A stretch of 6,652 bases of DNA, from the NCBI GenBank assembly GCA_023398155.1, contig JAEWSV010000006.1, positions 1 through 6,652 on the forward strand. The letters run 5' to 3'. How positions within the stretch are numbered: the first letter of the stretch is position 1; each line of letters opens with the position of its first letter. Under the pieces are notes generated by a model that did not search any database, was not told the DNA's origin, and worked only from the letters and a program-made list of their open reading frames with translations. The position numbers and the translations under genes were made by a program. This document shows positions 1 through 5,688 of the stretch, one piece after another. The stretch comes from Spirochaetota bacterium. GTDB lineage: Bacteria; Spirochaetota; Spirochaetia; Treponematales; Breznakiellaceae.

Positions 1-283
1 GAGCCGCGGTCAGGCCGCCTGCAGCGCGCTCTCGGCCGGAGGCCGCGCCGTGGCCGGAGGCCGCGCCGTGGCCGGAGGCAGCGCCGCGACCCACGATGCG
101 GACCGCGGGCTCCAGGCGGCCGACTTCCGCGGCCACCGCCTCCATGTTCCCGGTATCGATCTTCATGGACAGAGTCCCGAAGTCGACGGACACGGATCGA
201 ACGAAGTCGCATTTCTTAAGATTGCTCTCGAGCTTGGCCGCGCACACGGCGCAGTCCAGGTTTTCCAGGCGATAGGTCGCCAT
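1..283 (-). CDS. Heavy-metal-transporting P-type ATPase, N-terminal part (partial, runs off the window)
   Basis: Only the first 94 codons are present; the gene continues beyond position 1. The start ATG (281-283) lies 4 bp after the arsR stop, with GGAG inside the end of arsR as ribosome binding site. Residues 1-65 look like a heavy-metal-associated (HMA) domain: NLDCAVCAAKLE carries the metal-binding CxxC (C11, C14), followed by a beta-alpha-beta-like stretch with VSVDFGTLSMKI. Such domains sit at the N terminus of Zn/Cd/Pb- or Cu-exporting P1B ATPases of the inner membrane. After the domain comes a Gly/Ala/Ser-rich linker with repeated GHGAAS, which adds histidines and could bind metal. The preceding CadC/SmtB-type regulator favours Zn/Cd/Pb export over copper. 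The catalytic DKTGT and membrane segments are not in the window, so a stand-alone HMA protein cannot be excluded. Confidence 0.75.
   Translation of the reverse strand, partial: MATYRLENLDCAVCAAKLESNLKKCDFVRSVSVDFGTLSMKIDTGNMEAVAAEVGRLEPAVRIVGRGAASGHGAASGHGAASGRERAAGGLTAA
35..88. repeat. Three tandem 18-bp repeats in the ATPase N-terminal linker
   Basis: The unit GCCGGAGGCCGCGCCGTG (plus strand) occurs at 35-52 and exactly again at 53-70. A third copy at 71-88 has two changes. The length is a multiple of three, so copies can be gained or lost without breaking the frame. Read on the minus strand, the units encode a GHGAAS-type six-residue repeat directly after the HMA domain. Confidence 0.9.
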
Positions 284-287
284 AGGG

Positions 288-653
288 TTACTCCGAAAGG
301 TGCTCCCGGGCGAAGGCTACGATGCTTTGCACATGTTCGTCCGCCAAGGAGTAGAAGATCACGCGCCCCTCGCGCCGCGGTTTCACGAGCCGCGCGCGCC
401 GCAAGGCCGCGAGATGGTGGCTCACCGACGACACGGCAGCGCCCGTGGTCGCCGAGAGGTCGCAGACGCAGAGCTCACCCGAGCCGAGCGCGTAGAGGAC
501 CTTGAGCCGCGTGGGATCGGTCAGCACCTTGAAGAATTCGCCGAGCTCGCCGAGCATCGCGGACGGAGGAATGACCTTCCGCGCGGCCTCGACGGCCTCC
601 TCGTGAATCGTTTCGCAGGAGCAGACATCCAGTTTCTCTTTTTCCGCGACCAT
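288..653 (-). CDS. ArsR/SmtB-family metal-responsive repressor (CadC/SmtB-like)
   Basis: This 121-residue winged-helix repressor is the usual length for the family. The HTH core is ELCVCDL followed by SSVSHHLAALRRARLV (about residues 60-90), then the wing RREGRVIFYSL. It has residues for both classical metal sites. C62 and C64 in ELCVCD, with C11 and C13 near the N terminus, match the alpha-3N thiolate site of CadC (Cd/Pb/Bi sensing). D105, H107, H118 and E121 match the spacing of the alpha-5 zinc site of SmtB. In the family, metal binding releases the operator and lets the efflux gene be transcribed. The start at 653 has a strong Shine-Dalgarno sequence; a TTG further up at 698 lies inside the operator and is not used here. 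The ATPase gene follows after 4 bp, so the two form one operon. The exact metal cannot be read from sequence. Confidence 0.94.
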   Translation of the reverse strand: MVAEKEKLDVCSCETIHEEAVEAARKVIPPSAMLGELGEFFKVLTDPTRLKVLYALGSGELCVCDLSATTGAAVSSVSHHLAALRRARLVKPRREGRVIFYSLADEHVQSIVAFAREHLSE

Positions 654-657
654 CGTA

Positions 658-665
658 TCCTCCCT
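658..665 (-). promoter_or_regulatory. Ribosome binding site of arsR
   Basis: The minus strand reads AGGGAGGA, 4 nt before the ATG at 653. It decides between this ATG and the in-frame TTG at 698, which has no comparable site and lies within the operator palindrome. Confidence 0.8.
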
Positions 666-671
666 CGATTT

Positions 672-698
672 CACTTGTTCATTTGAACAAGTGTTCAA
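672..698. promoter_or_regulatory. Probable ArsR-family operator: two overlapping inverted repeats
   Basis: A perfect inverted repeat with 10-bp arms, CACTTGTTCA and TGAACAAGTG separated by TT, spans 672-693. A second perfect inverted repeat, TTGAACA-AG-TGTTCAA, spans 683-698 and shares the central half-site. This gives three half-sites of TTGTTCA/TGAACAA type, resembling SmtB/CadC-family operators. It lies between the -10 element and the arsR ribosome binding site, where a bound repressor would block transcription. Assignment to this repressor is inferred from position and symmetry. Confidence 0.85.
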
Positions 699-717
699 GT
701 ATCGAGCGACGAGTTAA

Positions 718-746
718 GTAGTACTCTATGCGATGCCGGATGTCAA
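718..746 (-). promoter_or_regulatory. Sigma-70-type promoter of the arsR-ATPase operon
   Basis: On the minus strand a perfect -35 TTGACA (746-741) is followed by 17 bp and a -10-like TACTAC (723-718, 3 of 6 matches to TATAAT). Transcription would start near 711, upstream of the operator and arsR. This 118-bp gap is clearly more AT-rich than the surrounding genes, as expected for a promoter. A small palindrome TGAA-N6-TTCA (751-764) lies just upstream and could be an extra half-site pair. Confidence 0.65.
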
Positions 747-771
747 TACATGAATGACCGTTCAAATGTTT

Positions 772-2334
772 TTAGGTGGCCTTGGGCCTGAAGAGGCGGA
801 AATCGATGCCGTGCTTCTGCACGCGGAGGGCCATGACGCGTTCGGAAAGGCCGAGGTCGCGGGCCGCCTGGGCCATGTTGCCCCGCGCGGTCTTGAGGGC
901 GTCCACGAGGAGTTCGCGCTCCACCGAATCCAGGCGGTCCTCCATGCTCCCCCGATATCGCGTTCCCGACCCCTCGGGCATCTGCAGGGAGGGCGGCAGG
1001 TGGTAGGCGTGGATGACCCCGTCGTCGGCCAGGATCACCGCCCGCTCGATGACGTTCTCCAGTTCGCGCACGTTGCCGGGCCAATGGTAGGCCATGAGCG
1101 CGTCGATCGCGGGGGTGGAGATGCGCCGGACGGGTGAGTCGTGGAGGGCCGCGTACTTCTCCACGAAGTGGTCGGCCAGGAGCAGGATGTCGCCGCCCCG
1201 TTCGCGCAGTGGCGGCAGGACCAGGGGGAACACGTTGAGTCGATAGTAGAGGTCCTCCCGGAAGCGGCCCTCCTTGACGGCGGCGGCGAGGTCCCGATTC
1301 GTGGCGGCGATGATGCGGATGTCCACGGAGATGGTCTTGTTGCTGCCGACGCACTCGAACTCGCGCGTCTGGAGGACCCGGAGGAGCTTGGCCTGGATGG
1401 GGAGGCTGAGTTCGCCGACTTCGTCCATGAAGAGGGTGCCCCCGTCCGCCTCCTCGAAGCGGCCGACGCGCCGAGCGACGGCGCCGGTGAAGGACCCGCG
1501 CTCGTGGCCGAACATCTCGCTCTCCGCGAGGGATTCGGGGATGGCGGCGCAGTTGAAGCGGACGAAGGGCCCCTCCGCGCGGCGGCTGCCGTAGTGGAGG
1601 GCGGCGGCCGCGAGTTCCTTGCCGGTGCCCGATTCGCCCAGGATCAGGACGGGGGTCGTCTTGTCGGCCACCTTGCGCAGGAGCTTGTAGAGCGAGCGCA
1701 TCGGCCCGGAATTGCCGACGATGTTTTCGGGCCTGAAGCGCTCCGCGAGCTCCTCGTGGAGCCTGCGGTTTTCCTCGCGCAGCTCCGCGTTCTCCTCGCT
1801 GCGGGCGCGGTGGAGCTGGACGGCCTGGGCGATCATGGCGGCGACGACGGTGAGGAGCTCCAGGTCCTCCTGCAGCTCGGCGCCGCCGGGATTCGCGCGG
1901 TCCACGGCGAGGGTGCCCATCACCTCCCTGCCGAGCTTGATGGGGACGCAGATGAACGAGAGGTTCGAGGTGTCCAGGTCCTTGCGGGCCCCGGTCCGGT
2001 CCAGGAATTCGGGCTCCGCCGCTATGCTCGGGACCACGACGGCCTCGCCGGTCTGGGCGACGCGTCCCGTGATGCCCTCGCCGACCCGGTAGACGCCGCG
2101 GGCGCGTTCTTCTTCGCTCAGCCCCCAGGCGTTCTCTATGAACATGGCGCCGGTCTTCCGGTTGAGCACCGAGAGGACCACCCGCTCCGTACCGACGAGG
2201 TTCTTCACGATGACGGACACCGCGGCGGCCATGACCTCGTGGATGTCGCCGCTCGACTCCATGGAACGGCTCAACTCGTAGAAGAGCGGAAGAACGCAGG
2301 AACAGACGGGCGAACAGAGCCGCTCAGCGCGCAT
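772..2334 (-). CDS. nifA: Nif-specific sigma-54-dependent transcriptional activator NifA
   Basis: This 520-residue activator drives sigma-54 RNA polymerase at nif promoters. Domains in order: a GAF sensory domain (about 25-175), a coiled linker rich in Glu/Arg (about 176-200), the AAA+ domain (about 205-435) and a Fis-type HTH (about 470-515). The AAA+ domain shows Walker A GESGTGKE (233-240), the sigma-54-contacting loop as GSFTGA (280-285, usually GAFTGA), Walker B GGTLFMDE (298-305), AATNRDL as sensor I, and LPPLRERGGDI. The HTH NMAQAARDLGLSERVMALRVQKHGID resembles NifA from non-rhizobial diazotrophs, as I recall them. No cysteines lie between the AAA+ domain and the HTH, unlike the oxygen-sensitive rhizobial NifA, but the N terminus has an odd CSPVCSC (residues 7-13). 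The start at 2334 overlaps the end of nifV by 11 bp and has a good ribosome binding site, so co-translation with nifV is likely. No nifL is visible. Confidence 0.93.
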   Translation of the reverse strand: MRAERLCSPVCSCVLPLFYELSRSMESSGDIHEVMAAAVSVIVKNLVGTERVVLSVLNRKTGAMFIENAWGLSEEERARGVYRVGEGITGRVAQTGEAVVVPSIAAEPEFLDRTGARKDLDTSNLSFICVPIKLGREVMGTLAVDRANPGGAELQEDLELLTVVAAMIAQAVQLHRARSEENAELREENRRLHEELAERFRPENIVGNSGPMRSLYKLLRKVADKTTPVLILGESGTGKELAAAALHYGSRRAEGPFVRFNCAAIPESLAESEMFGHERGSFTGAVARRVGRFEEADGGTLFMDEVGELSLPIQAKLLRVLQTREFECVGSNKTISVDIRIIAATNRDLAAAVKEGRFREDLYYRLNVFPLVLPPLRERGGDILLLADHFVEKYAALHDSPVRRISTPAIDALMAYHWPGNVRELENVIERAVILADDGVIHAYHLPPSLQMPEGSGTRYRGSMEDRLDSVERELLVDALKTARGNMAQAARDLGLSERVMALRVQKHGIDFRLFRPKAT

Positions 2335-3454
2335 CGCCGCCCTCCCCGAGGAGCTCCGCGAAGGCGCGCCAAGGATCGGCCGGGGCGCCCGCTTCCCACC
2401 TCGCGCGGACGCGGGCGGAAAGGCCGTCGAGTTCCGTCGCCTCGACCGTGCGGCCGAGGGCGCGGGCGCAGTGGCGGAGGGCGGCTCGGCCCGAATGCCG
2501 GCCGGGAACGAAGGAGCGCGAGCGGCCGAAGGTTTCGGGACGCACGAATTCGTAGAGCGAGGGGTCTTTGAGGAGGCCGTCCACGTGGATGCCCGATTCA
2601 TGGGCGAAGGCGGCAGCGCCAACGATGGGCTTGTCCGCGGGGATCGGCCTTCCTGCAGCCTCGGCGACGAGGGCGCACAGGGCGGGAAGGCGCAGGAGAT
2701 CCACCCCGGCGGATTCCCCCCGCTGGAGTTCTAGGGCGGCGACGACCTGTTCCAGTGCGGCGTTCCCCGCCCGTTCCCCGAGGCCGCAGACGGTCGCGCT
2801 GACGACGGCTCCCGCGGCGGCGGCCGCGAGCGCGTTGGCCGTCGCGAGGCCCAAGTCGTTGTGCGCGTGGTACTCCAACTCTACTCCGATGCCTTCCGCG
2901 AGGCTGCGAGCCGCCCTGTAGGCGGCGAAAGGGTCGTGCAGCCCGAGGGTGTCCGCGTACCGGAAGCGGAAGGCCCCCGCGGCCGCGGCGGTCCCCGCCA
3001 GATCGACCACGAACGAGGGATCGGCCCTCGACGCGTCTTCTGCCCCGACGATAACGTCGGCGCCGCGATCGCGGCAATAGGCGGTGAGCACTTTCGTCTC
3101 TTCGAGGGCGCGCGCGCGCGACCAGCCGAGCTTGCCCTGGAGCATCGCGTCGGAGGCGGGCACCGACAGGTGGACCGTTTTCGCGCTCGCGCGGAACGAG
3201 GCGTCCGCGTCCGAACGGCGCATCCGGTTCCAGGCGATGAGGCGGTCGGCGCCCGCCTCGTCCGCGAGCAGGGCGAACTCCTCCTCGGTATCTGGGCCCA
3301 TGGCCGGGACGAGCGCCTCCAGCTCCCGCAAGCCCGCGGCCACGAGGGCCCGCGCTATCCTGAGGCGGATCGTCGAGGAAAAGGCGACGCCCGCGGCCTG
3401 TTCGCCGTCGCGGAGGGTCGTGTCGATAATTCTGGGCGGACCCTTGTCGCTCAC
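2324..3454 (-). CDS. nifV: Homocitrate synthase NifV
   Basis: This 376-residue enzyme of the HMG-CoA-lyase-like TIM-barrel family condenses acetyl-CoA with 2-oxoglutarate to (R)-homocitrate, the organic ligand of FeMo-co. The signature DTTLRDGEQ is at residues 11-19, with the substrate/metal residues R15 and D16. The metal-binding HAHNDLGLA is at 196-204, GLGERAGNA at 224-232 and HESGIHVDGLLKDP at 285-298, followed by FVPGRHSGRAAL. Length matches NifV and is shorter than isopropylmalate synthase, which carries a C-terminal regulatory domain absent here. The start is a GTG at 3454 with AGGAG 9 nt upstream. The 3' end overlaps nifA by 11 bp. The divergent acetyltransferase start is only 26 bp away, so a dedicated nifV promoter would have to lie inside that gene. 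Nif context favours NifV over lysine-pathway homocitrate synthase or LeuA. Confidence 0.93.
   Translation of the reverse strand: MSDKGPPRIIDTTLRDGEQAAGVAFSSTIRLRIARALVAAGLRELEALVPAMGPDTEEEFALLADEAGADRLIAWNRMRRSDADASFRASAKTVHLSVPASDAMLQGKLGWSRARALEETKVLTAYCRDRGADVIVGAEDASRADPSFVVDLAGTAAAAGAFRFRYADTLGLHDPFAAYRAARSLAEGIGVELEYHAHNDLGLATANALAAAAAGAVVSATVCGLGERAGNAALEQVVAALELQRGESAGVDLLRLPALCALVAEAAGRPIPADKPIVGAAAFAHESGIHVDGLLKDPSLYEFVRPETFGRSRSFVPGRHSGRAALRHCARALGRTVEATELDGLSARVRARWEAGAPADPWRAFAELLGEGGDAR
2341..2347 (-). promoter_or_regulatory. Ribosome binding site of nifA inside nifV
   Basis: The minus strand reads GGGGAGG, 6 nt before the ATG at 2334. It lies within the last codons of nifV and fixes the nifA start at this ATG. 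The open frame extends nearly 290 bp further upstream but there encodes only proline/arginine/serine-rich shadow sequence. Confidence 0.8.
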
Positions 3455-3480
3455 GCGGGGCTGCTCCTATAAAGGCGTTC

Positions 3481-3936
3481 ATGGACATCACGATCCGGAA
3501 AGCCGAAGAGCGCGACGCGGCGACGCTCGCCGCCATGATCGCCGAGCTCTTTTCGATCGAGCGGGATTTCGTTCCCGCTCCGGAAAAGCACGAGGCGGGC
3601 ATCCGCGGCATACTCGCCCGCGGCCAGGATGCCGCCGCCTTCGTCGCGGAGGACGCGGCCGGAGAGGCGGTCGGCATGGTCACCGTGCAGCTCGTCATCT
3701 CCACCGCCGAGGGCGGTCCTTCGGGCCTCCTGGAGGACCTCTTCGTTCGTCAGGACGCCCGGCGGGGCGGCGCGGCGACCGCCCTCGTGGACGCGGTGGA
3801 GGCCTGGTGCCGCTCGCGGGGGGCGACGCGCGTCCAACTCCTGGCGGACGAGGGGAACGGCGGGGCGCTGCGTTTCTATGACCGACGCGGCTACGGGCCG
3901 ACGAGCATGGTCTGTAGGCGACGGTACCTCGCCTAA
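3481..3936 (+). CDS. GNAT-family N-acetyltransferase of unknown substrate
   Basis: This is the only plus-strand gene. The 151-residue protein is a single GNAT domain that should transfer acetyl from acetyl-CoA to an amine. Motif A is LEDLFVRQDARRGGAATALV (84-103); R94, G97 and A99 fit the (R/Q)xxGx(G/A) acetyl-CoA pyrophosphate loop. Motif B is ALRFYDRRGYGPTSM (129-143), with the usual Asn-x-x-Ala-x-x-x-Tyr region partly altered to NGGALRFY. The start ATG has a modest AAAGG 5-6 nt upstream. The gene is divergent from nifV (26-bp gap) and convergent with the ferredoxin gene (14-bp gap), so it sits in reverse within the nif series. The substrate cannot be inferred; a role tied to nitrogen fixation is suggested only by location. 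Confidence 0.88.
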   Translation: MDITIRKAEERDAATLAAMIAELFSIERDFVPAPEKHEAGIRGILARGQDAAAFVAEDAAGEAVGMVTVQLVISTAEGGPSGLLEDLFVRQDARRGGAATALVDAVEAWCRSRGATRVQLLADEGNGGALRFYDRRGYGPTSMVCRRRYLA

Positions 3937-3950
3937 AGCCGGGCCTTCCC

Positions 3951-4259
3951 TCATCGCAACTCGTAGGCCGACGCGACAGAGCCCGCCTCTATCGCGTCCA
4001 GTATGGCGTCGATGGCCTCCTCTCCTTCCACCCCGCCGTACCACTGGTTTTGGGGATAGACCACCAGGATGGGGCCGCGGTCGCAGGCCTTGAGGCAGCC
4101 GGTCGCGGTCACCGAGACGCCGCCCATGCCGCGGTCGGCGAGTTCGGTCTCCAGGTAGGCGAGCAGGTCTTGGGAACCTTTCTTGGCGCAAACGCCCTGA
4201 GGCGTTCCCGAGGCGCGGAAGCTTCCGCAGACGAGCAGGTGCGTGGTCGGTTTGGTCAT
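3951..4259 (-). CDS. Thioredoxin-like [2Fe-2S] ferredoxin
   Basis: This 102-residue protein matches the thioredoxin-fold [2Fe-2S] ferredoxin family (Clostridium pasteurianum 2Fe-2S ferredoxin and Azotobacter Shethna protein I type, related to the NuoE fold). Cysteines C11, C24, C55 and C59 have the family spacing: VCGSFRASGTPQGVC, then GCLKACDRGP. LVVYPQNQWYGGV (65-77) is the typical following strand and loop. Family members accept one electron; a donor role to nitrogenase or to cofactor assembly is plausible but not proven. The start at 4259 is chosen because GGAGG lies 5 nt upstream; an in-frame ATG at 4277, six codons earlier, has no such site. It follows nifB by 37 bp, so it probably belongs to the nifN-nifB transcript. 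Confidence 0.92.
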   Translation of the reverse strand: MTKPTTHLLVCGSFRASGTPQGVCAKKGSQDLLAYLETELADRGMGGVSVTATGCLKACDRGPILVVYPQNQWYGGVEGEEAIDAILDAIEAGSVASAYELR

Positions 4260-4264
4260 GATTT

Positions 4265-4269
4265 CCTCC
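4265..4269 (-). promoter_or_regulatory. Ribosome binding site of the ferredoxin gene
   Basis: The minus strand reads GGAGG, 5 nt before the ATG at 4259. It favours this start over the upstream in-frame ATG at 4277. Confidence 0.75.
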
Positions 4270-4279
4270 AGTCGCATAG

Positions 4280-4294
4280 GGCCGCGCCGCGGCC
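4280..4294 (-). other. GC hairpin between nifB and the ferredoxin gene
   Basis: A perfect inverted repeat, GGCCGC-GGC-GCGGCC on the minus strand, begins 2 nt after the nifB stop. It can form a six-GC-pair stem with a 3-nt loop. No U-tract follows, so it is not a classical intrinsic terminator. It could pause polymerase or protect the nifB 3' end, or be a by-product of the extreme GC content. Confidence 0.4.
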
Positions 4295-4296
4295 GT

Positions 4297-5688
4297 TTAC
4301 GCGCAGCCGCAGCCGCGCGAAGCAGAACCCGAACAACCGCTGCCGCAGGACGCGGGACGGCGGGAAAGGAAGGACAAGTCCTTGCCCTTCGCGAGGGCGC
4401 CGAGGGCCTCCGAAACGAGGCCTTCCACCACGTGGACGGCGATCCCGCGAGCTTCCAGCACGCGCCGGGGCGGGGCGCCGATGCCCGCGACGAGGAGGGC
4501 CTCGCAGTCGGCCAGGGAATCGGCCACCGCCTCCCACCTCTCCGTCCCGCCGCCTTCGGCCGGCAGCGGACGGATGTCCTCCGTCCCGCAGCTCCCGTCG
4601 CCCTCCACGCGGAAGATGAAGAGCCGCTCGGCCTCGCCCAAGTGCTGGTTTACGAGGAGGCCTTCCCTGCTCGCTACCGCGGCGAGGAAGGACCGCTTCC
4701 TCGGCGCGGCCGGGCTCTGTCCCTGAGCTACGCTCGAGCTCTGTCCCCGTGCCGGCTCCGCGCTCGAGCTCTGTCCCTGGACCGGTTCCGCGGCCGAGCT
4801 CTGTCCCTCGGAGACCCCGCTTCCCGCGAGTTCCGTTTGGCTGAGGTCTCGGCCGAGCAATCCCGCGGCGTCCGCCCTGCATCGCTTGCAGTGGGAAAGC
4901 TGGGCGAGGTGACCGGCCGCCGCGGTGCGGAGGGAAGTCATGAGGGAGCGCGGAGGCTCTCCTGCCGATTCGAAGGGGGTGCCCTTCACCGGCAGGAGAG
5001 GGATGAGGTTCATGAAGCCGGCGCCGAGTTCCGCGCAGGCGCGGGCTATCGGCTCCACCTCGCCCTCGTTCACGCCGGGCACGAGGATGGTGTTGATCTT
5101 AACCGTGATGCCGGCCGCCGCGACCGCCGCGATGCCCGCCTTCTGGCGCTCCCAGAGGAGCTCGGCGGCCTCCGTCCCTGTGAGCGCGCGGCCGTTCGCG
5201 CGGACCCAGGAATAGATCGACCTGCCGACCTCGGGCCTGATCGCGTTCACCGTCACCGTGAGGTGCGATACGCCCAGACGGGCGATCTCCTCGACGTGGT
5301 CAGGCAGGGCGAGCCCGTTGGTCGCCAGGCAGAGGCTGAGGTCGGGATGTCGCTCATGGACGAGGCGGAGCGCGGCGAAGGTTTCCTTCGGGTTTGCCAG
5401 GGGATCGCCGGGGCCGGCGATGCCGACCACCGCGAGGTTCGGCAGCCGCGCGCGGAGCCGGTCCACGCGGTCCGCGGCTTCCTCCGCGTTGAGGAGGGAG
5501 GCGGTGACGCCGGGACGGCTCTCGTTCACGCAGTCGAAGGCGCGGTCGCAGAAGAGGCACTGCACGTTGCATCGCGGGGCCACCGGGAGATGGACGCGGG
5601 CGACCTCCGCGGAACAGGCGGAGTCGAAGCAAGGATGCTTCGCCGGCCGCCGGCCCTCGACTCGTTCAATAGTAGGTGTAGCCGACAT
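4297..5688 (-). CDS. nifB: Nitrogenase cofactor biosynthesis radical SAM protein NifB, with C-terminal NifX-like domain
   Basis: NifB (463 residues) uses S-adenosylmethionine and two [4Fe-4S] clusters to build NifB-co, the 8-iron carbide core of FeMo-co. The radical SAM motif is C40-x3-C44-x2-C47 (RCNVQCLFC). The other cluster ligands known from archaeal NifB have counterparts: C20 in HPCF, H33 in VHLPVAP, C53 in FDC, C120 in LCLATNGL, and C267/C270 in HCKRC. CVNESRPGV and AGPGDPLA are also family signatures. About residues 331-435 form the NifX-like dinitrogenase-iron-molybdenum-binding domain (AVASREGLLVNQHLGEA). Between the domains lies a linker of GQSS repeats (295-325). The tail is Cys-rich (CGSGC, RGCGC). 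The start at 5688 has AGGAGG 6 nt upstream and lies inside nifN, overlapping its last 23 bp. Translational coupling with nifN is likely. Confidence 0.97.
   Translation of the reverse strand: MSATPTIERVEGRRPAKHPCFDSACSAEVARVHLPVAPRCNVQCLFCDRAFDCVNESRPGVTASLLNAEEAADRVDRLRARLPNLAVVGIAGPGDPLANPKETFAALRLVHERHPDLSLCLATNGLALPDHVEEIARLGVSHLTVTVNAIRPEVGRSIYSWVRANGRALTGTEAAELLWERQKAGIAAVAAAGITVKINTILVPGVNEGEVEPIARACAELGAGFMNLIPLLPVKGTPFESAGEPPRSLMTSLRTAAAGHLAQLSHCKRCRADAAGLLGRDLSQTELAGSGVSEGQSSAAEPVQGQSSSAEPARGQSSSVAQGQSPAAPRKRSFLAAVASREGLLVNQHLGEAERLFIFRVEGDGSCGTEDIRPLPAEGGGTERWEAVADSLADCEALLVAGIGAPPRRVLEARGIAVHVVEGLVSEALGALAKGKDLSFLSRRPASCGSGCSGSASRGCGCA
4713..4807. repeat. Direct repeats (AGCTCTGTCCC) in the NifB linker, 30-bp period
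   Basis: On the plus strand AGCTCTGTCCC occurs at 4737, 4767 and 4797, spaced exactly 30 bp. A variant, GGCTCTGTCCC, occurs at 4713, 24 bp before the first. The spacers between 4748 and 4796 are also similar (CCGGNTCCGCG). The minus-strand reading gives the ten-residue repeat GQSSxAEPxx. All spacings are multiples of three. The same core recurs in nifN at 6512-6562. Confidence 0.92.

Noticed and set aside
167..174. A further GGACAGAG copy in the ATPase gene
   Set aside because: It matches only 8 bases, lacks the following GCT and has no repeat context.
654..698. Longer arsR start at a TTG codon at 698
   Set aside because: It would place the operator inside the coding region and lacks a ribosome binding site; the ATG at 653 has a strong one.
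751..764. TGAA-N6-TTCA as a second repressor operator
   Set aside because: The arms are only 4 bp and chance occurrence is likely; it is kept only as a possible accessory site.
1141..2571. Long plus-strand open frame opposite nifA and nifV
   Set aside because: It crosses two real genes and has no recognisable domain; it arises from codon bias on the other strand.
2335..2622. Possible N-terminal extension of NifA
   Set aside because: The upstream in-frame sequence is Pro/Ser/Arg-rich shadow of nifV; the strong ribosome binding site at 2341-2347 marks the true start.
3937..3950. Bidirectional terminator between the convergent acetyltransferase and ferredoxin genes
   Set aside because: Only 14 bp are present, with an imperfect palindrome and no T-tract.
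3956..3970. Sigma-54-like promoter on the minus strand (GGC and TTGC with GG-N10-GC spacing)
   Set aside because: The -24 part reads CGGCCT instead of TGGCAC, it lies inside ferredoxin codons, and such matches are frequent in GC-rich DNA.
4713..4807. CRISPR-like array because of the regular 30-bp spacing
   Set aside because: The conserved core is only about 11 bp, the spacers are similar to each other, and the whole array is in-frame coding sequence of nifB.
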